A stretch of DNA of 64,000 nt from Clostridium_AI sp002297865 (GTDB lineage Bacteria; Bacillota; Clostridia; Lachnospirales; Lachnospiraceae): the NCBI GenBank assembly GCA_937903005.1, contig CALFNR010000144.1:1-64000 (forward strand). Reading direction: 5' to 3'. Both the position numbers and the translations under genes were made by a program. Positions 41,215 to 48,670 of the stretch are shown piece after piece; positions within the stretch are counted from its first letter, which is position 1, and each line of letters opens with the position of its first letter. The notes below the pieces were generated by a model. That model worked only from the letters and a program-made list of their open reading frames with translations. It was not told where the DNA came from and ran no database searches.

Positions 41215-41562
41215 ATGGAAATTAAAGATAATTATACAAGAAGAGCAATAGTGGTGAATGTAGTAGATGGTGATACCGTTGATGTGGATATTGACCTTGG
41301 CTATTATATGATAGCAAGGCATAGGGTGAGACTTCTAAGAGTCAATTCTCCTGAAAAGTTCGGAGAAACCCGCCAAGCCGGTTTTGCTGCAAAAGAATTT
41401 ACAACAAATGAGTTGCTAGGTAAAGAAGTATTCCTGGTAAGCAAGAAGACCGATAGCTTTAAGAGATGGCTCGGAGAGATCTATTATAACAAAGATGGAG
41501 AGCTAAGAAATATTTCAGATGAACTACTTAAAAGTGGAAACGCAATAGAATACATGGTATAA
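41215..41562 (+). CDS. Staphylococcal-nuclease-like (SNase) endonuclease
   Basis: 115 residues. VVDGDTVDVDIDLG, RVRLLRVNSPE, LLGKEVFLVSKKTDSFKRWL and EIYY follow the SNase fold with the catalytic Asp, Arg and Glu positions recognisable. No signal peptide is present, so it is intracellular and may degrade host DNA or process phage DNA. It starts 13 bp after the HAD gene. Confidence 0.8.
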   Translation: MEIKDNYTRRAIVVNVVDGDTVDVDIDLGYYMIARHRVRLLRVNSPEKFGETRQAGFAAKEFTTNELLGKEVFLVSKKTDSFKRWLGEIYYNKDGELRNISDELLKSGNAIEYMV

Positions 41563-41586
41563 AAATTAAGAAATGAGGATAAATGA

Positions 41587-42423
41587 ATGTTACTAAATGC
41601 AAAACCGATAGTTGAAAGAAAAATGAATGAGTTAAGAATGAGGGTTGAAAAACTCGTAGAAAAACCGAAATTAGTTATAATACGAGTTGGAAATGATTTT
41701 GCTTCGGGCAAATATGTCAATAACAAAGTAAAACGTTGTGATGAAGCGGGCATATTAAGTGAAATCGTACATTTTCCAGAAGATGTTGAAAGCAGCGTAG
41801 TGGAAAGCAAGATTCTAGAACTTAACCAGGATCCAGAGACAACAGCTCTATTGCTGCAGCTACCTCTTCCAAAGCACTTAGATGAAGATTACTTAACTTC
41901 TCTAATTGTTGCTGAAAAGGATGTAGATGGATTTACAACGCTTAATATGGGTAAACTGGTACTTGGCCAAGAAGGAAACGTTGCTTGTACTCCATATGGA
42001 ATAATCGAGCTGCTAAAAGCATATGACATAGCAATCGAAGGAAAAGATGTGCTTATAATCAATAGATCTAATATCGTTGGGAAACCACTAGCTCACTTAT
42101 TCCTGAAAGAAAATGCAACTGTAACAGTAGCTCATTCCAAAACAAGAAACCTAGAGCAGAAAGTTTGGGACGCCGATATCGTTGTAACAGCAGTTGGAAA
42201 GGCTAATATGTTCTCTGAACTACACTTCTCGCCATATACTACAATCGTAGACGTATCAATCAACTTCGATGAAAATGGAAAGATGTGTGGAGACGTAACA
42301 AAGTCCGATTATGATCGTCTGGTTGAAAAGCATTGCAATATAACTCCGGTACCAGGTGGAGTTGGCCAAATGACTGTATCATCACTAATTGAACAAGCTA
42401 TAAGAATCAAAGAGAGAGAGTGA
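41587..42423 (+). CDS. folD: Methylene-THF dehydrogenase/cyclohydrolase
   Basis: 278 residues, full FolD length. VIRVGNDFASGKYVNNKVKR contains the catalytic Tyr and Lys. LLQLPLPKHL, KDVDGF, CTPYGIIELL, INRSNIVGKPLA and the TPVPGGVGQMTV block are all intact. It interconverts methylene-, methenyl- and formyl-THF, linking to GlyA, FolA and ThyA elsewhere in the window. Phage-encoded FolD is uncommon but known. Confidence 0.93.
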   Translation: MLLNAKPIVERKMNELRMRVEKLVEKPKLVIIRVGNDFASGKYVNNKVKRCDEAGILSEIVHFPEDVESSVVESKILELNQDPETTALLLQLPLPKHLDEDYLTSLIVAEKDVDGFTTLNMGKLVLGQEGNVACTPYGIIELLKAYDIAIEGKDVLIINRSNIVGKPLAHLFLKENATVTVAHSKTRNLEQKVWDADIVVTAVGKANMFSELHFSPYTTIVDVSINFDENGKMCGDVTKSDYDRLVEKHCNITPVPGGVGQMTVSSLIEQAIRIKERE

Positions 42424-42438
42424 TCTCTCTTTTTTTAT
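42413..42438 (+). terminator. Intrinsic terminator overlapping the folD stop
   Basis: AGAGAGA pairs with TCTCTCT around GTGA, which contains the TGA stop; seven T follow. Confidence 0.85.
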
Positions 42439-42443
42439 TTGAA

Positions 42444-42482
42444 AAGTGTACTACCAATTTTATGATTATATAATATAAATAT
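42444..42482 (+). promoter_or_regulatory. Class-1 promoter, GTGTAC variant
   Basis: AAGTGTACT (42444), 17 bp, TATAAT (42469), ATAAATAT. It drives the zinc mini-protein and nrdG. Confidence 0.75.
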
Positions 42483-42506
42483 AGAGACAATAAGGAGGTT
42501 ATCAAT

Positions 42507-42644
42507 TTGGAATGTATGAACTGTAAAAGATGGATCCGTACATCTAAAGAAATCAAGAAGGGTGATAAGGTAAGCTGCAAATGTGGCTGCGTTCATCTTT
42601 GCTTAGATAAAAATGAATATATATCAAGATGGAGGAAATTATAA
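42507..42644 (+). CDS. Zinc-ribbon mini-protein coupled to nrdG
   Basis: 45 residues starting at TTG with a good RBS (AAGGAGG, 10 nt upstream). Five or more Cys (ECMNCKRW, SCKCGCVHLC) give a probable zinc ribbon. The stop TAA overlaps the nrdG ATG (TAATG). It may support NrdG or be an unrelated small DNA-binding protein. Confidence 0.6.
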   Translation: MECMNCKRWIRTSKEIKKGDKVSCKCGCVHLCLDKNEYISRWRKL

Positions 42645-43144
42645 TGAGATTTATGGATATAAAGCCCAATGATGTAATTAACGGTAAAGGAGTTATGGTG
42701 TCCGTCTGGCTTGCCGGTTGTCACCACCATTGTAAAGATTGTTTTAATCCTGAAACTTGGAGCTTCAAAGCGGGCGAAAAATTTACTAACGACCATCTGA
42801 AATACGTATTGGAATTACTTGATAAGAATGGAATCAAGAGAGATTTATCAATACTGGGTGGTGACCCGTTGGCTCCAGAGAATATCCAGGGAACTATTGG
42901 ACTTTGCTCTTATATAAAATTAGCTAGGCCAGAAACAACAATCTATGTTTGGACCGGTTACACCTATGAGCAGCTTTTGGAGCGATATCCTAAGGAATGC
43001 TTTGATAAAATCGATATTTTAATCGATGGAAAGTTTGATGTGGAGCAAAAAGACCTTACTCTATTATTGAGAGGTTCCAGAAATCAAAGGATTATCGATG
43101 TAAAGAAGTCGAAAAAAGATTATGTAGTTGAGTTTACTATATAA
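42644..43144 (+). CDS. nrdG: Anaerobic RNR activating protein (radical SAM)
   Basis: 166 residues from the ATG after GGAGG (an upstream in-frame ATG at 42629 is rejected). The radical-SAM cluster motif CHHHCKDC in VWLAGCHHHCKDCFNPETW is the classic NrdG signature, and SILGGDPLAPEN follows. It uses SAM and a 4Fe-4S cluster to install the glycyl radical on NrdD. Its last codons (VEFTI) are written through the next promoter's GAGTTTACT. Confidence 0.93.
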   Translation: MRFMDIKPNDVINGKGVMVSVWLAGCHHHCKDCFNPETWSFKAGEKFTNDHLKYVLELLDKNGIKRDLSILGGDPLAPENIQGTIGLCSYIKLARPETTIYVWTGYTYEQLLERYPKECFDKIDILIDGKFDVEQKDLTLLLRGSRNQRIIDVKKSKKDYVVEFTI

Positions 43145-43168
43145 ACATTGATTATATAATATAAATAT
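43130..43168 (+). promoter_or_regulatory. Class-1 promoter embedded in the nrdG 3' end
   Basis: GAGTTTACT (43130) lies inside the nrdG coding end; 17 bp, TATAAT (43155), ATAAATAT. It drives the 43204 gene. Confidence 0.85.
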
Positions 43169-43203
43169 AACAACAAATAAACAATCAAAAGGAGATTATT
43201 AAT

Positions 43204-43413
43204 ATGTCAAAATACCTATTAAAAGAAGTTAAAACATTTAGAACAGATAGCGAGCTTGAAGCTGCAGCATTGGTTGATATGTACAAAGTAAAATATGATG
43301 TTGTGAGTTATTCAATCGTAAGAAAAGACAAAAAAGATGATAGCTACTTTGTGGTAAAAATCACTCTTTATATCAATGATGAAAAGAATCCATGCGAAAC
43401 ATTTTCAGCATAA
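43204..43413 (+). CDS. Hypothetical protein
   Basis: 69 residues, mixed alpha/beta (SELEAAALVDMYKVKYDVVS, YFVVKITLYINDEKN). RBS AAAGGAG. No family recognised. Confidence 0.6.
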   Translation: MSKYLLKEVKTFRTDSELEAAALVDMYKVKYDVVSYSIVRKDKKDDSYFVVKITLYINDEKNPCETFSA

Positions 43414-43419
43414 TTATTA

Positions 43420-43433
43420 TACAATATAAACAC
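43420..43433 (+). promoter_or_regulatory. Variant promoter (-10 TACAATATAAACAC only)
   Basis: TACAATATAAACAC without a spaced GTTTAC. It precedes the 43450 operon, which continues through the Gmk-like gene. Confidence 0.4.
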
Positions 43434-43449
43434 TTGGAGGATTATAGAA

Positions 43450-43776
43450 ATGACTAAATTTGAATTATTAATGAACATTGCAAGAATTTCTGAAAAGGCG
43501 GCGCCAGAAGACTTCCTATTTGAGTTGGTGAACTTTGTGCATGAGCTTTTATCTGATAAAGACAAAGAGATTTCACAATTAGAAGAATACGTTTGTTTTC
43601 TTGAAGAACAGGTTTGTGAAGAAGATGAAGAGGGTTTTGAATGTGCTGATTTAGATAGAGATCTAATGGACGCTATCTTCCATGAAGCAGTTTTAAGAGC
43701 TAAGACAAGAGAAGAAGAGAATAAGCCAGAGGTCGATGATTTCAGAACTTTCTTAAAGGGAATTTTCGCAGAATAG
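43450..43776 (+). CDS. Acidic hypothetical protein
   Basis: 108 residues, strongly acidic and helical (DKDKEISQLEEYVCFLEEQV, CEEDEEGFECADLDRDLM). No family recognised. It lies 8 bp before the DUF1064 gene in one operon. Confidence 0.6.
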   Translation: MTKFELLMNIARISEKAAPEDFLFELVNFVHELLSDKDKEISQLEEYVCFLEEQVCEEDEEGFECADLDRDLMDAIFHEAVLRAKTREEENKPEVDDFRTFLKGIFAE

Positions 43777-43784
43777 GTGATTGA

Positions 43785-44219
43785 ATGGCTAAATACAACA
43801 ACAAAAAGGTCGTAGTTGATGATATCACATTCGACTCAAAGGACGAGGCACTATATTACATCTATCTGAAAGAACAAAAGCAATTGGGCAATGTACTGGA
43901 ATTTTCAGTACAGCCTAAATTCACTTTACTCAAAGCGTATGAGAAGTATGGAAAGAAAGTGCGAGCAATGACATACAGCCCTGATTTCTATATTAAATAT
44001 CCGGATGGAAAAGAAGAGTACATCGATGTTAAGGGAATGAGTACGCAGGCTAGTGAAATGCGAAGAAAGCTCTTTGATTACTTTTATAAGGATCTTACCT
44101 TACGTTGGGTTTCTAGGAACCTCAAACATGGTGATGAACATGGTTGGATTGATTACGATGACCTAAAGAAAGTAAGAGCTGAAAACAGAAAGAAACTAAA
44201 ACAAACCAAAGCAAAGTAA
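43785..44219 (+). CDS. DUF1064 phage endonuclease-like protein
   Basis: 144 residues. FDSKDEALYYIYLKEQKQLG, SVQPKFTLL, SPDFYIKYPDGKEEYIDVKG give the DUF1064 pattern: a conserved Glu, then PD-x and (E/D)xK-like DVKG. The family is regarded as a PD-(D/E)XK nuclease, possibly a Holliday-junction resolvase substitute. Basic C-terminal tail. Confidence 0.78.
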   Translation: MAKYNNKKVVVDDITFDSKDEALYYIYLKEQKQLGNVLEFSVQPKFTLLKAYEKYGKKVRAMTYSPDFYIKYPDGKEEYIDVKGMSTQASEMRRKLFDYFYKDLTLRWVSRNLKHGDEHGWIDYDDLKKVRAENRKKLKQTKAK

Positions 44220-44280
44220 AACAAACCGTAACAAAGTGATTGAAAGTACATTAAATTATTGGCACCAGGGAGAAACTACT

Positions 44281-44838
44281 ATGACTAATAAAATATATGC
44301 GTTTTGCGGATTATCTGGAACTGGTAAGACAACTGTTGCTAGAATAATCAGCGAATTTTATGATCTGCCTTTCATAGTCTCATGTACTACTAGACCTATG
44401 AGACCAGGGGAAAAGGACGGAAAAGATTATCGCTTTGTAGATGATCATACATGGAATAAATTATCTAAGAATGGAGCTCTTGCTGCAACACAGGAATTTA
44501 AAGTTGCTTGCGGTAGTGTTTGGAAGTATGGAATTAAACGAGATGATCTAAAAGATTCTTGTGTAATGGTACTGACTCCTTCTGGAATAAATGAACTAAG
44601 AGCTGCAGGTTATAACGTCGTTTCTTTCTATATTACAATGATTGAAGAAACTAGACTAAAAAGAATTGGCTGCAGAAATGACAATCAAAGTAATGCGGAG
44701 ATTGTCAGGAGAACTAAGGCTGATAAAGCAGTATTCAAAAAGTTTACTCCTGATTATATAATAGATAACTCCGGAGAGCTTGCAGATACTATATTATATG
44801 TAGCCCAGCAAATGAGTAAAGAGAAGAGTGGCAAATAA
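44281..44838 (+). CDS. Guanylate-kinase-like P-loop kinase
   Basis: 185 residues from the ATG after GGGAG. Walker A GLSGTGKTT (~8-16) is followed by SCTTRPMRPGEKDGKDYRFV, the guanylate-kinase GMP-binding signature. Its size is near Gmk. It probably phosphorylates GMP/dGMP for phage DNA synthesis. It is the last gene before the peptide island and ends in a terminator. Confidence 0.85.
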   Translation: MTNKIYAFCGLSGTGKTTVARIISEFYDLPFIVSCTTRPMRPGEKDGKDYRFVDDHTWNKLSKNGALAATQEFKVACGSVWKYGIKRDDLKDSCVMVLTPSGINELRAAGYNVVSFYITMIEETRLKRIGCRNDNQSNAEIVRRTKADKAVFKKFTPDYIIDNSGELADTILYVAQQMSKEKSGK

Positions 44839-44857
44839 GTCATTCTTCTTTTTTTAT
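44822..44857 (+). terminator. Intrinsic terminator closing the early block
   Basis: AGAAGAGTG (44822) pairs with CATTCTTCT (44841), followed by eight T. It separates phage genes from the peptide island. Confidence 0.85.
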
Positions 44858-45076
44858 ACAGAAAAAGGCCCTAGCTGCTTGCCAGAACCTTATCTATACA
44901 GAAATATTATTTAGACACAAACGCTCGAAACAGTAAACGTTTGGACATCTGTTATTATAACGTATTTTTTACTAAAAGTACATATATATTTTAACAATAC
45001 TAATTGTAAGGAATATTATGCAAAAAACTATGTACAAATGTTTTCAATGTCTTAGAATGATCATATCATGTGGAAT

Positions 45077-45148
45077 ATATGTATAATTATAACATTTGTG
45101 TTAAAATTATACATATTTCTTGAAATATGTATACATATATACTATAAT
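45077..45148 (+). promoter_or_regulatory. Operator-rich host-type promoter of the peptide island
   Basis: TTGAAA (45120), 17 bp, TATAAT (45143). Overlapping perfect inverted repeats: ATATGTATAATT (45077) with AATTATACATAT (45105); ACATATTTC (45111) with GAAATATGT (45122); and the palindrome ATATGTATACATAT (about 45125). Repeated ATATGTATA half-sites across the -35 and spacer suggest tight control by a dedicated regulator not encoded in the island. Confidence 0.75.
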
Positions 45149-45198
45149 TTTTATTGTTTATTAATTTATTGACTTTATTTAATGTTATAAGGAGAATT

Positions 45199-46965
45199 AT
45201 GAAAAAATTCATTAATAAATTGGCGTTTGTTGCAAAAATTGTATTTATTCAAAATCATATATACACACTAATATACATATTAGGAATACTTTTATCGGGG
45301 CTAGCTCCCGTTATACAATTATATATTCTAAATTACATTTTAAGGCTTATGGAGATCGCATTAACCCAGGGACTTAATGACAAATTGGTTCTAAATGGAG
45401 TATTAATTCTAGTATCAGAGGGTCTTATATTTACGTTTATTTATGTAATTGATATGTTTAAAGATTTGCTTAATCAACTAATGATTGTGCGTGTGAATTA
45501 TAATCTTCAGGAACAAATAATTAATAAGCTAAAAGATGTAGAAATTAGCGCATTTGAAGATCCTGAATTTTATGATAACTATTACAATGCTTCTGAACAA
45601 TCACAGCAAGCTGTTACGCAAATAGTAAATACTGTAACTTATGGTGCTTCAATACTCATAAGTACATTGGGATATCTTCAAATAATCGCAAATTTTCACC
45701 TTGCAGCAATGTTTATAGTTCTCATATCATTTTTACCTAATATTATTTTTCATTATAAATTTCAAAGTAAAAAATACCAACTAATAGTGCGTGAAGCAAA
45801 AAATCAAAGAAAGCTAAATTACTATTATGATATTCTTGCCAAAAAGGAATATGTGAAAGAAAGCAAAATATACCCTTTACATAACTTTTTTGAAACTAAA
45901 AGAAAAATAACCTTTAAAAAATACTATGAACATTATAGAAAAATAAATTCAAAAGAATTTAATGTAAACTTATTGCTAAATATGCTGGGACGAACTGGAC
46001 GTTCACTCTGTATTATATGGATGTTTATTGATATTGTACATGGAAATTACGATATTGCAGGATTTGCTACTTTTTTTAACGCTACATCATCTTTGGACAA
46101 CTCTTTGAAGTCAATGGTAGCGTTTACTTCTATGGCAAAATCGTCTTGGATGATGTTGGACTTTTTTATGGACTTTTTGCAATATGAACCACGCTTAATA
46201 GGTGGGGAAATAAATGTGCAAAAGAGACAATCACATAAAATAGTGTTCGAGCATGTTTGGTTTCGATATCAAAATGAGGAGAGCTATGCTCTAAAGGATA
46301 TCTCTCTTGAATTTAATACTGGCGAACTGACTGTGATATTAGGAATGAATGGAAGCGGAAAATCTACATTGCTTAAATTGTTACTAAGATTGTATGACCC
46401 TCAAAAAGGGAGTATTTTTCTGGATGATAACAATATAAAAAATTATAAACTAGATGAGTTATATTCCATCTATTCTGTAATATTTCAAGATTTTAATCGA
46501 TACTCTGCGACACTCTATGAAAACTTAACATTTAGTATAAAACGTGATCTTAATTTAAATCATCAATACATACTAGACCTTCTAAATTTTTTAGATACTT
46601 TAAGTGAAGGAGTAGACACTGAATTAACACAAGTTTTTGAAGAAGGAAGTGAATTATCTGGAGGACAATGGCAACGTGTAGCATTATCGAGAATGTTACT
46701 CAAAGATGCTGATATTATGATATTAGATGAACCAACCTCTGCCTTAGATACGTTCTCAGAAAACTATATTTCAAATCTTCTTCGAAATCAAAAAAACAAG
46801 ATGATTGTTTGTGTTACCCATAAATTATTCTGTATTGAGGAAGCAGATAATATAGTGTTCCTAGAAGATGGGGAACTAATAAGCCAGGGAAAACATTCAA
46901 TACTAATTAATTCCTGTGAGCAATATAGGCAATTATATAATCTACAATTTGGGAATAAAGAATAG
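45199..46965 (+). CDS. ABC exporter for the modified peptide
   Basis: 588 residues from the ATG after AAGGAG; an upstream TTG at 45154 overlaps the likely transcription start and is rejected. The N-terminal ~320 residues form a six-helix ABC membrane domain. The NBD carries Walker A GMNGSGKST (Lys388), signature ELSGGQWQRVAL and Walker B IMILDEPTSALD. No C39 peptidase domain is present, so leader removal must be done by another enzyme, plausibly the subtilase encoded downstream. It is first in the peptide operon. Confidence 0.88.
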   Translation: MKKFINKLAFVAKIVFIQNHIYTLIYILGILLSGLAPVIQLYILNYILRLMEIALTQGLNDKLVLNGVLILVSEGLIFTFIYVIDMFKDLLNQLMIVRVNYNLQEQIINKLKDVEISAFEDPEFYDNYYNASEQSQQAVTQIVNTVTYGASILISTLGYLQIIANFHLAAMFIVLISFLPNIIFHYKFQSKKYQLIVREAKNQRKLNYYYDILAKKEYVKESKIYPLHNFFETKRKITFKKYYEHYRKINSKEFNVNLLLNMLGRTGRSLCIIWMFIDIVHGNYDIAGFATFFNATSSLDNSLKSMVAFTSMAKSSWMMLDFFMDFLQYEPRLIGGEINVQKRQSHKIVFEHVWFRYQNEESYALKDISLEFNTGELTVILGMNGSGKSTLLKLLLRLYDPQKGSIFLDDNNIKNYKLDELYSIYSVIFQDFNRYSATLYENLTFSIKRDLNLNHQYILDLLNFLDTLSEGVDTELTQVFEEGSELSGGQWQRVALSRMLLKDADIMILDEPTSALDTFSENYISNLLRNQKNKMIVCVTHKLFCIEEADNIVFLEDGELISQGKHSILINSCEQYRQLYNLQFGNKE

Positions 46966-47007
46966 TGAAAACTAATCTATAAAATATATTAAAAGGGGAG
47001 TACATAT

Positions 47008-47193
47008 ATGTTAAAAAAATTAAATCATTCAAATGAATTGCAAAAAGGTAGCGCATTAGCCAAATGTGCATGTTTATGTATCTGTTTTGGTAGTAAAAAA
47101 GTAGGATTTGCCGTAACTGGTTCGGAAAATGGTATTCTTACAATGGCTGCATTAGATTTAGAAGAGGATATTTTAAACTTTATTCTAAAATAA
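47008..47193 (+). CDS. Ribosomal peptide precursor, CxCxCxC type
   Basis: 61 residues. Cys20, 22, 24 and 26 form an alternating CACLCICF block, followed by a GSKKVGFAVTG segment and an acidic helical tail (LDLEEDILNF). It lies directly between an exporter and a SPASM radical-SAM gene and has a strong RBS (GGGGAG). Clostridial Cys-rich peptides processed by CcpM-type radical SAM enzymes have similar contexts. Thioether crosslinks (sactipeptide or ranthipeptide) are inferred. The leader/core boundary is uncertain. Confidence 0.75.
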   Translation: MLKKLNHSNELQKGSALAKCACLCICFGSKKVGFAVTGSENGILTMAALDLEEDILNFILK

Positions 47194-47297
47194 ACCGTAT
47201 AGTAATTTTATATTCTCATTATTCTTTATTCCTTAATCTATAATAAGCAATAAAAATGCTTATTATAGAGAAAATACTATGTAAGTTGGAGGAGACT

Positions 47298-48638
47298 ATG
47301 ATATACAAGTTATTAACTGTTGACTCAGAAAAATATATATATGATGCATATGATAACATTACCGTGCAAATAAGTGATGAATTATTCGATATGATTAATA
47401 ATGGAATTTGTAATCATAGGTATCATGAACTTATAGAGCAGTTTGGTATAAGAGATATATATCAGGATAAACACCTAAGCAGATCTGATTATGTTCATTC
47501 GGATGAATATAAATGGCAAGTGCAAAATTCTCAGAAACAATTAGTCCTTTCTATTACAGAAAATTGCAATATGAGATGTGAATACTGTGGTTATTATGAT
47601 AAACGTTATGAAAAAAACGATCATAATATATCAGATTCTATGAGTGAACATACTTTAAAAGCTGCCATTAAAAAATTCTTAACATGTTCCAGAGAAATGG
47701 ATGTTGTATACATATCATTCTACGGTGGGGAACCTTTATTGAAGTTCGACCTAATACAAACAGCGGTTAAATTTGTAAGAGAAATGCATTATGGCCAGAA
47801 AATATGTTTTACAATTACAACAAATGGTCTTTTACTAACCCCAGATATAGTTCAATTTTTTGTGGAAAACGATTTCACGATAACGATTAGTCTCGATGGA
47901 CCAAAATATGTTCATGATAAATACCGCCTAGATGCAAATGGTAATGGTACTTATACAAGAATTATTAATAACATCATGTATATCAAAAAGAACTATATAA
48001 ATTATTATGAACACAACATTCGTTATAATGTTGTACTGATAGAGCATGACAAAAAAAATGAAATTGTTGATTTCTTTTACCACGAAAGTGTTAGCTATTT
48101 AGGTTTAAGTCTTACTAACCATTTTCGTGAAAAGTATAAAGACACAATAAACTACTACAAAAATAAAGAAGTGCATTTAGGTGACGAAGTAGCTTCAGCT
48201 TTTTTTAATGTAGAAAAAGATATTAGACAACTAATCAAATTTTGTAAAATTGGAAGAGATGATGAACATAAAGTTTATATGCCCGCAGCCTATTGTTTAC
48301 CATATGAAAGAAAGGTCTATGTTACTGCAAATGGTTCTCTGTATCCTTGCGAAAAAGTACCTGAAACTGCAAATTATATGTTGGGGAATCTTGAGGATTG
48401 GAACAATATCGAAGCTGTATCATCTGTAATTGAAAAAAGCTATAATACTTATTGCAAAAAGTGTGCCAATTGTTGGGCTCAACGCTTTTGCGGAATGTGT
48501 TTTGCTAATGAATCAATAATTGAGGATAAGTGTGATGAAACACGTGCTAATATTGAGAAGAGCTATTCATTCTTCTTGAGTAAGGAATTTCAAGAAAGCA
48601 ATATGTACAATAAATTATTACAAATTGGATTAGACTAG
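47298..48638 (+). CDS. SPASM-domain radical SAM peptide maturase (CcpM-like)
   Basis: 446 residues from the ATG after GGAGGAG. The radical-SAM cluster CxxxCxxC is Cys90/94/97 (ENCNMRCEYCGYY). SFYGGEPLLK and TNGLLL are typical SAM-binding motifs. The SPASM region (~345-420) has CLPYERKVY, YPCEKV and CKKCANCWAQRFCGMCF for auxiliary 4Fe-4S clusters. N-terminal residues 1-85 may act as the peptide-binding domain. It presumably builds thioether or C-C crosslinks on the 47008 peptide. Confidence 0.88.
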   Translation: MIYKLLTVDSEKYIYDAYDNITVQISDELFDMINNGICNHRYHELIEQFGIRDIYQDKHLSRSDYVHSDEYKWQVQNSQKQLVLSITENCNMRCEYCGYYDKRYEKNDHNISDSMSEHTLKAAIKKFLTCSREMDVVYISFYGGEPLLKFDLIQTAVKFVREMHYGQKICFTITTNGLLLTPDIVQFFVENDFTITISLDGPKYVHDKYRLDANGNGTYTRIINNIMYIKKNYINYYEHNIRYNVVLIEHDKKNEIVDFFYHESVSYLGLSLTNHFREKYKDTINYYKNKEVHLGDEVASAFFNVEKDIRQLIKFCKIGRDDEHKVYMPAAYCLPYERKVYVTANGSLYPCEKVPETANYMLGNLEDWNNIEAVSSVIEKSYNTYCKKCANCWAQRFCGMCFANESIIEDKCDETRANIEKSYSFFLSKEFQESNMYNKLLQIGLD

Positions 48639-48670
48639 AAGCAAATAAATGAAGGGGAGGATAAATACAT

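Noticed and set aside
45154..45198. Upstream TTG start for the ABC exporter
   Set aside because: It coincides with the predicted transcription start of the 45120-45148 promoter; the ATG at 45199 has a good RBS.
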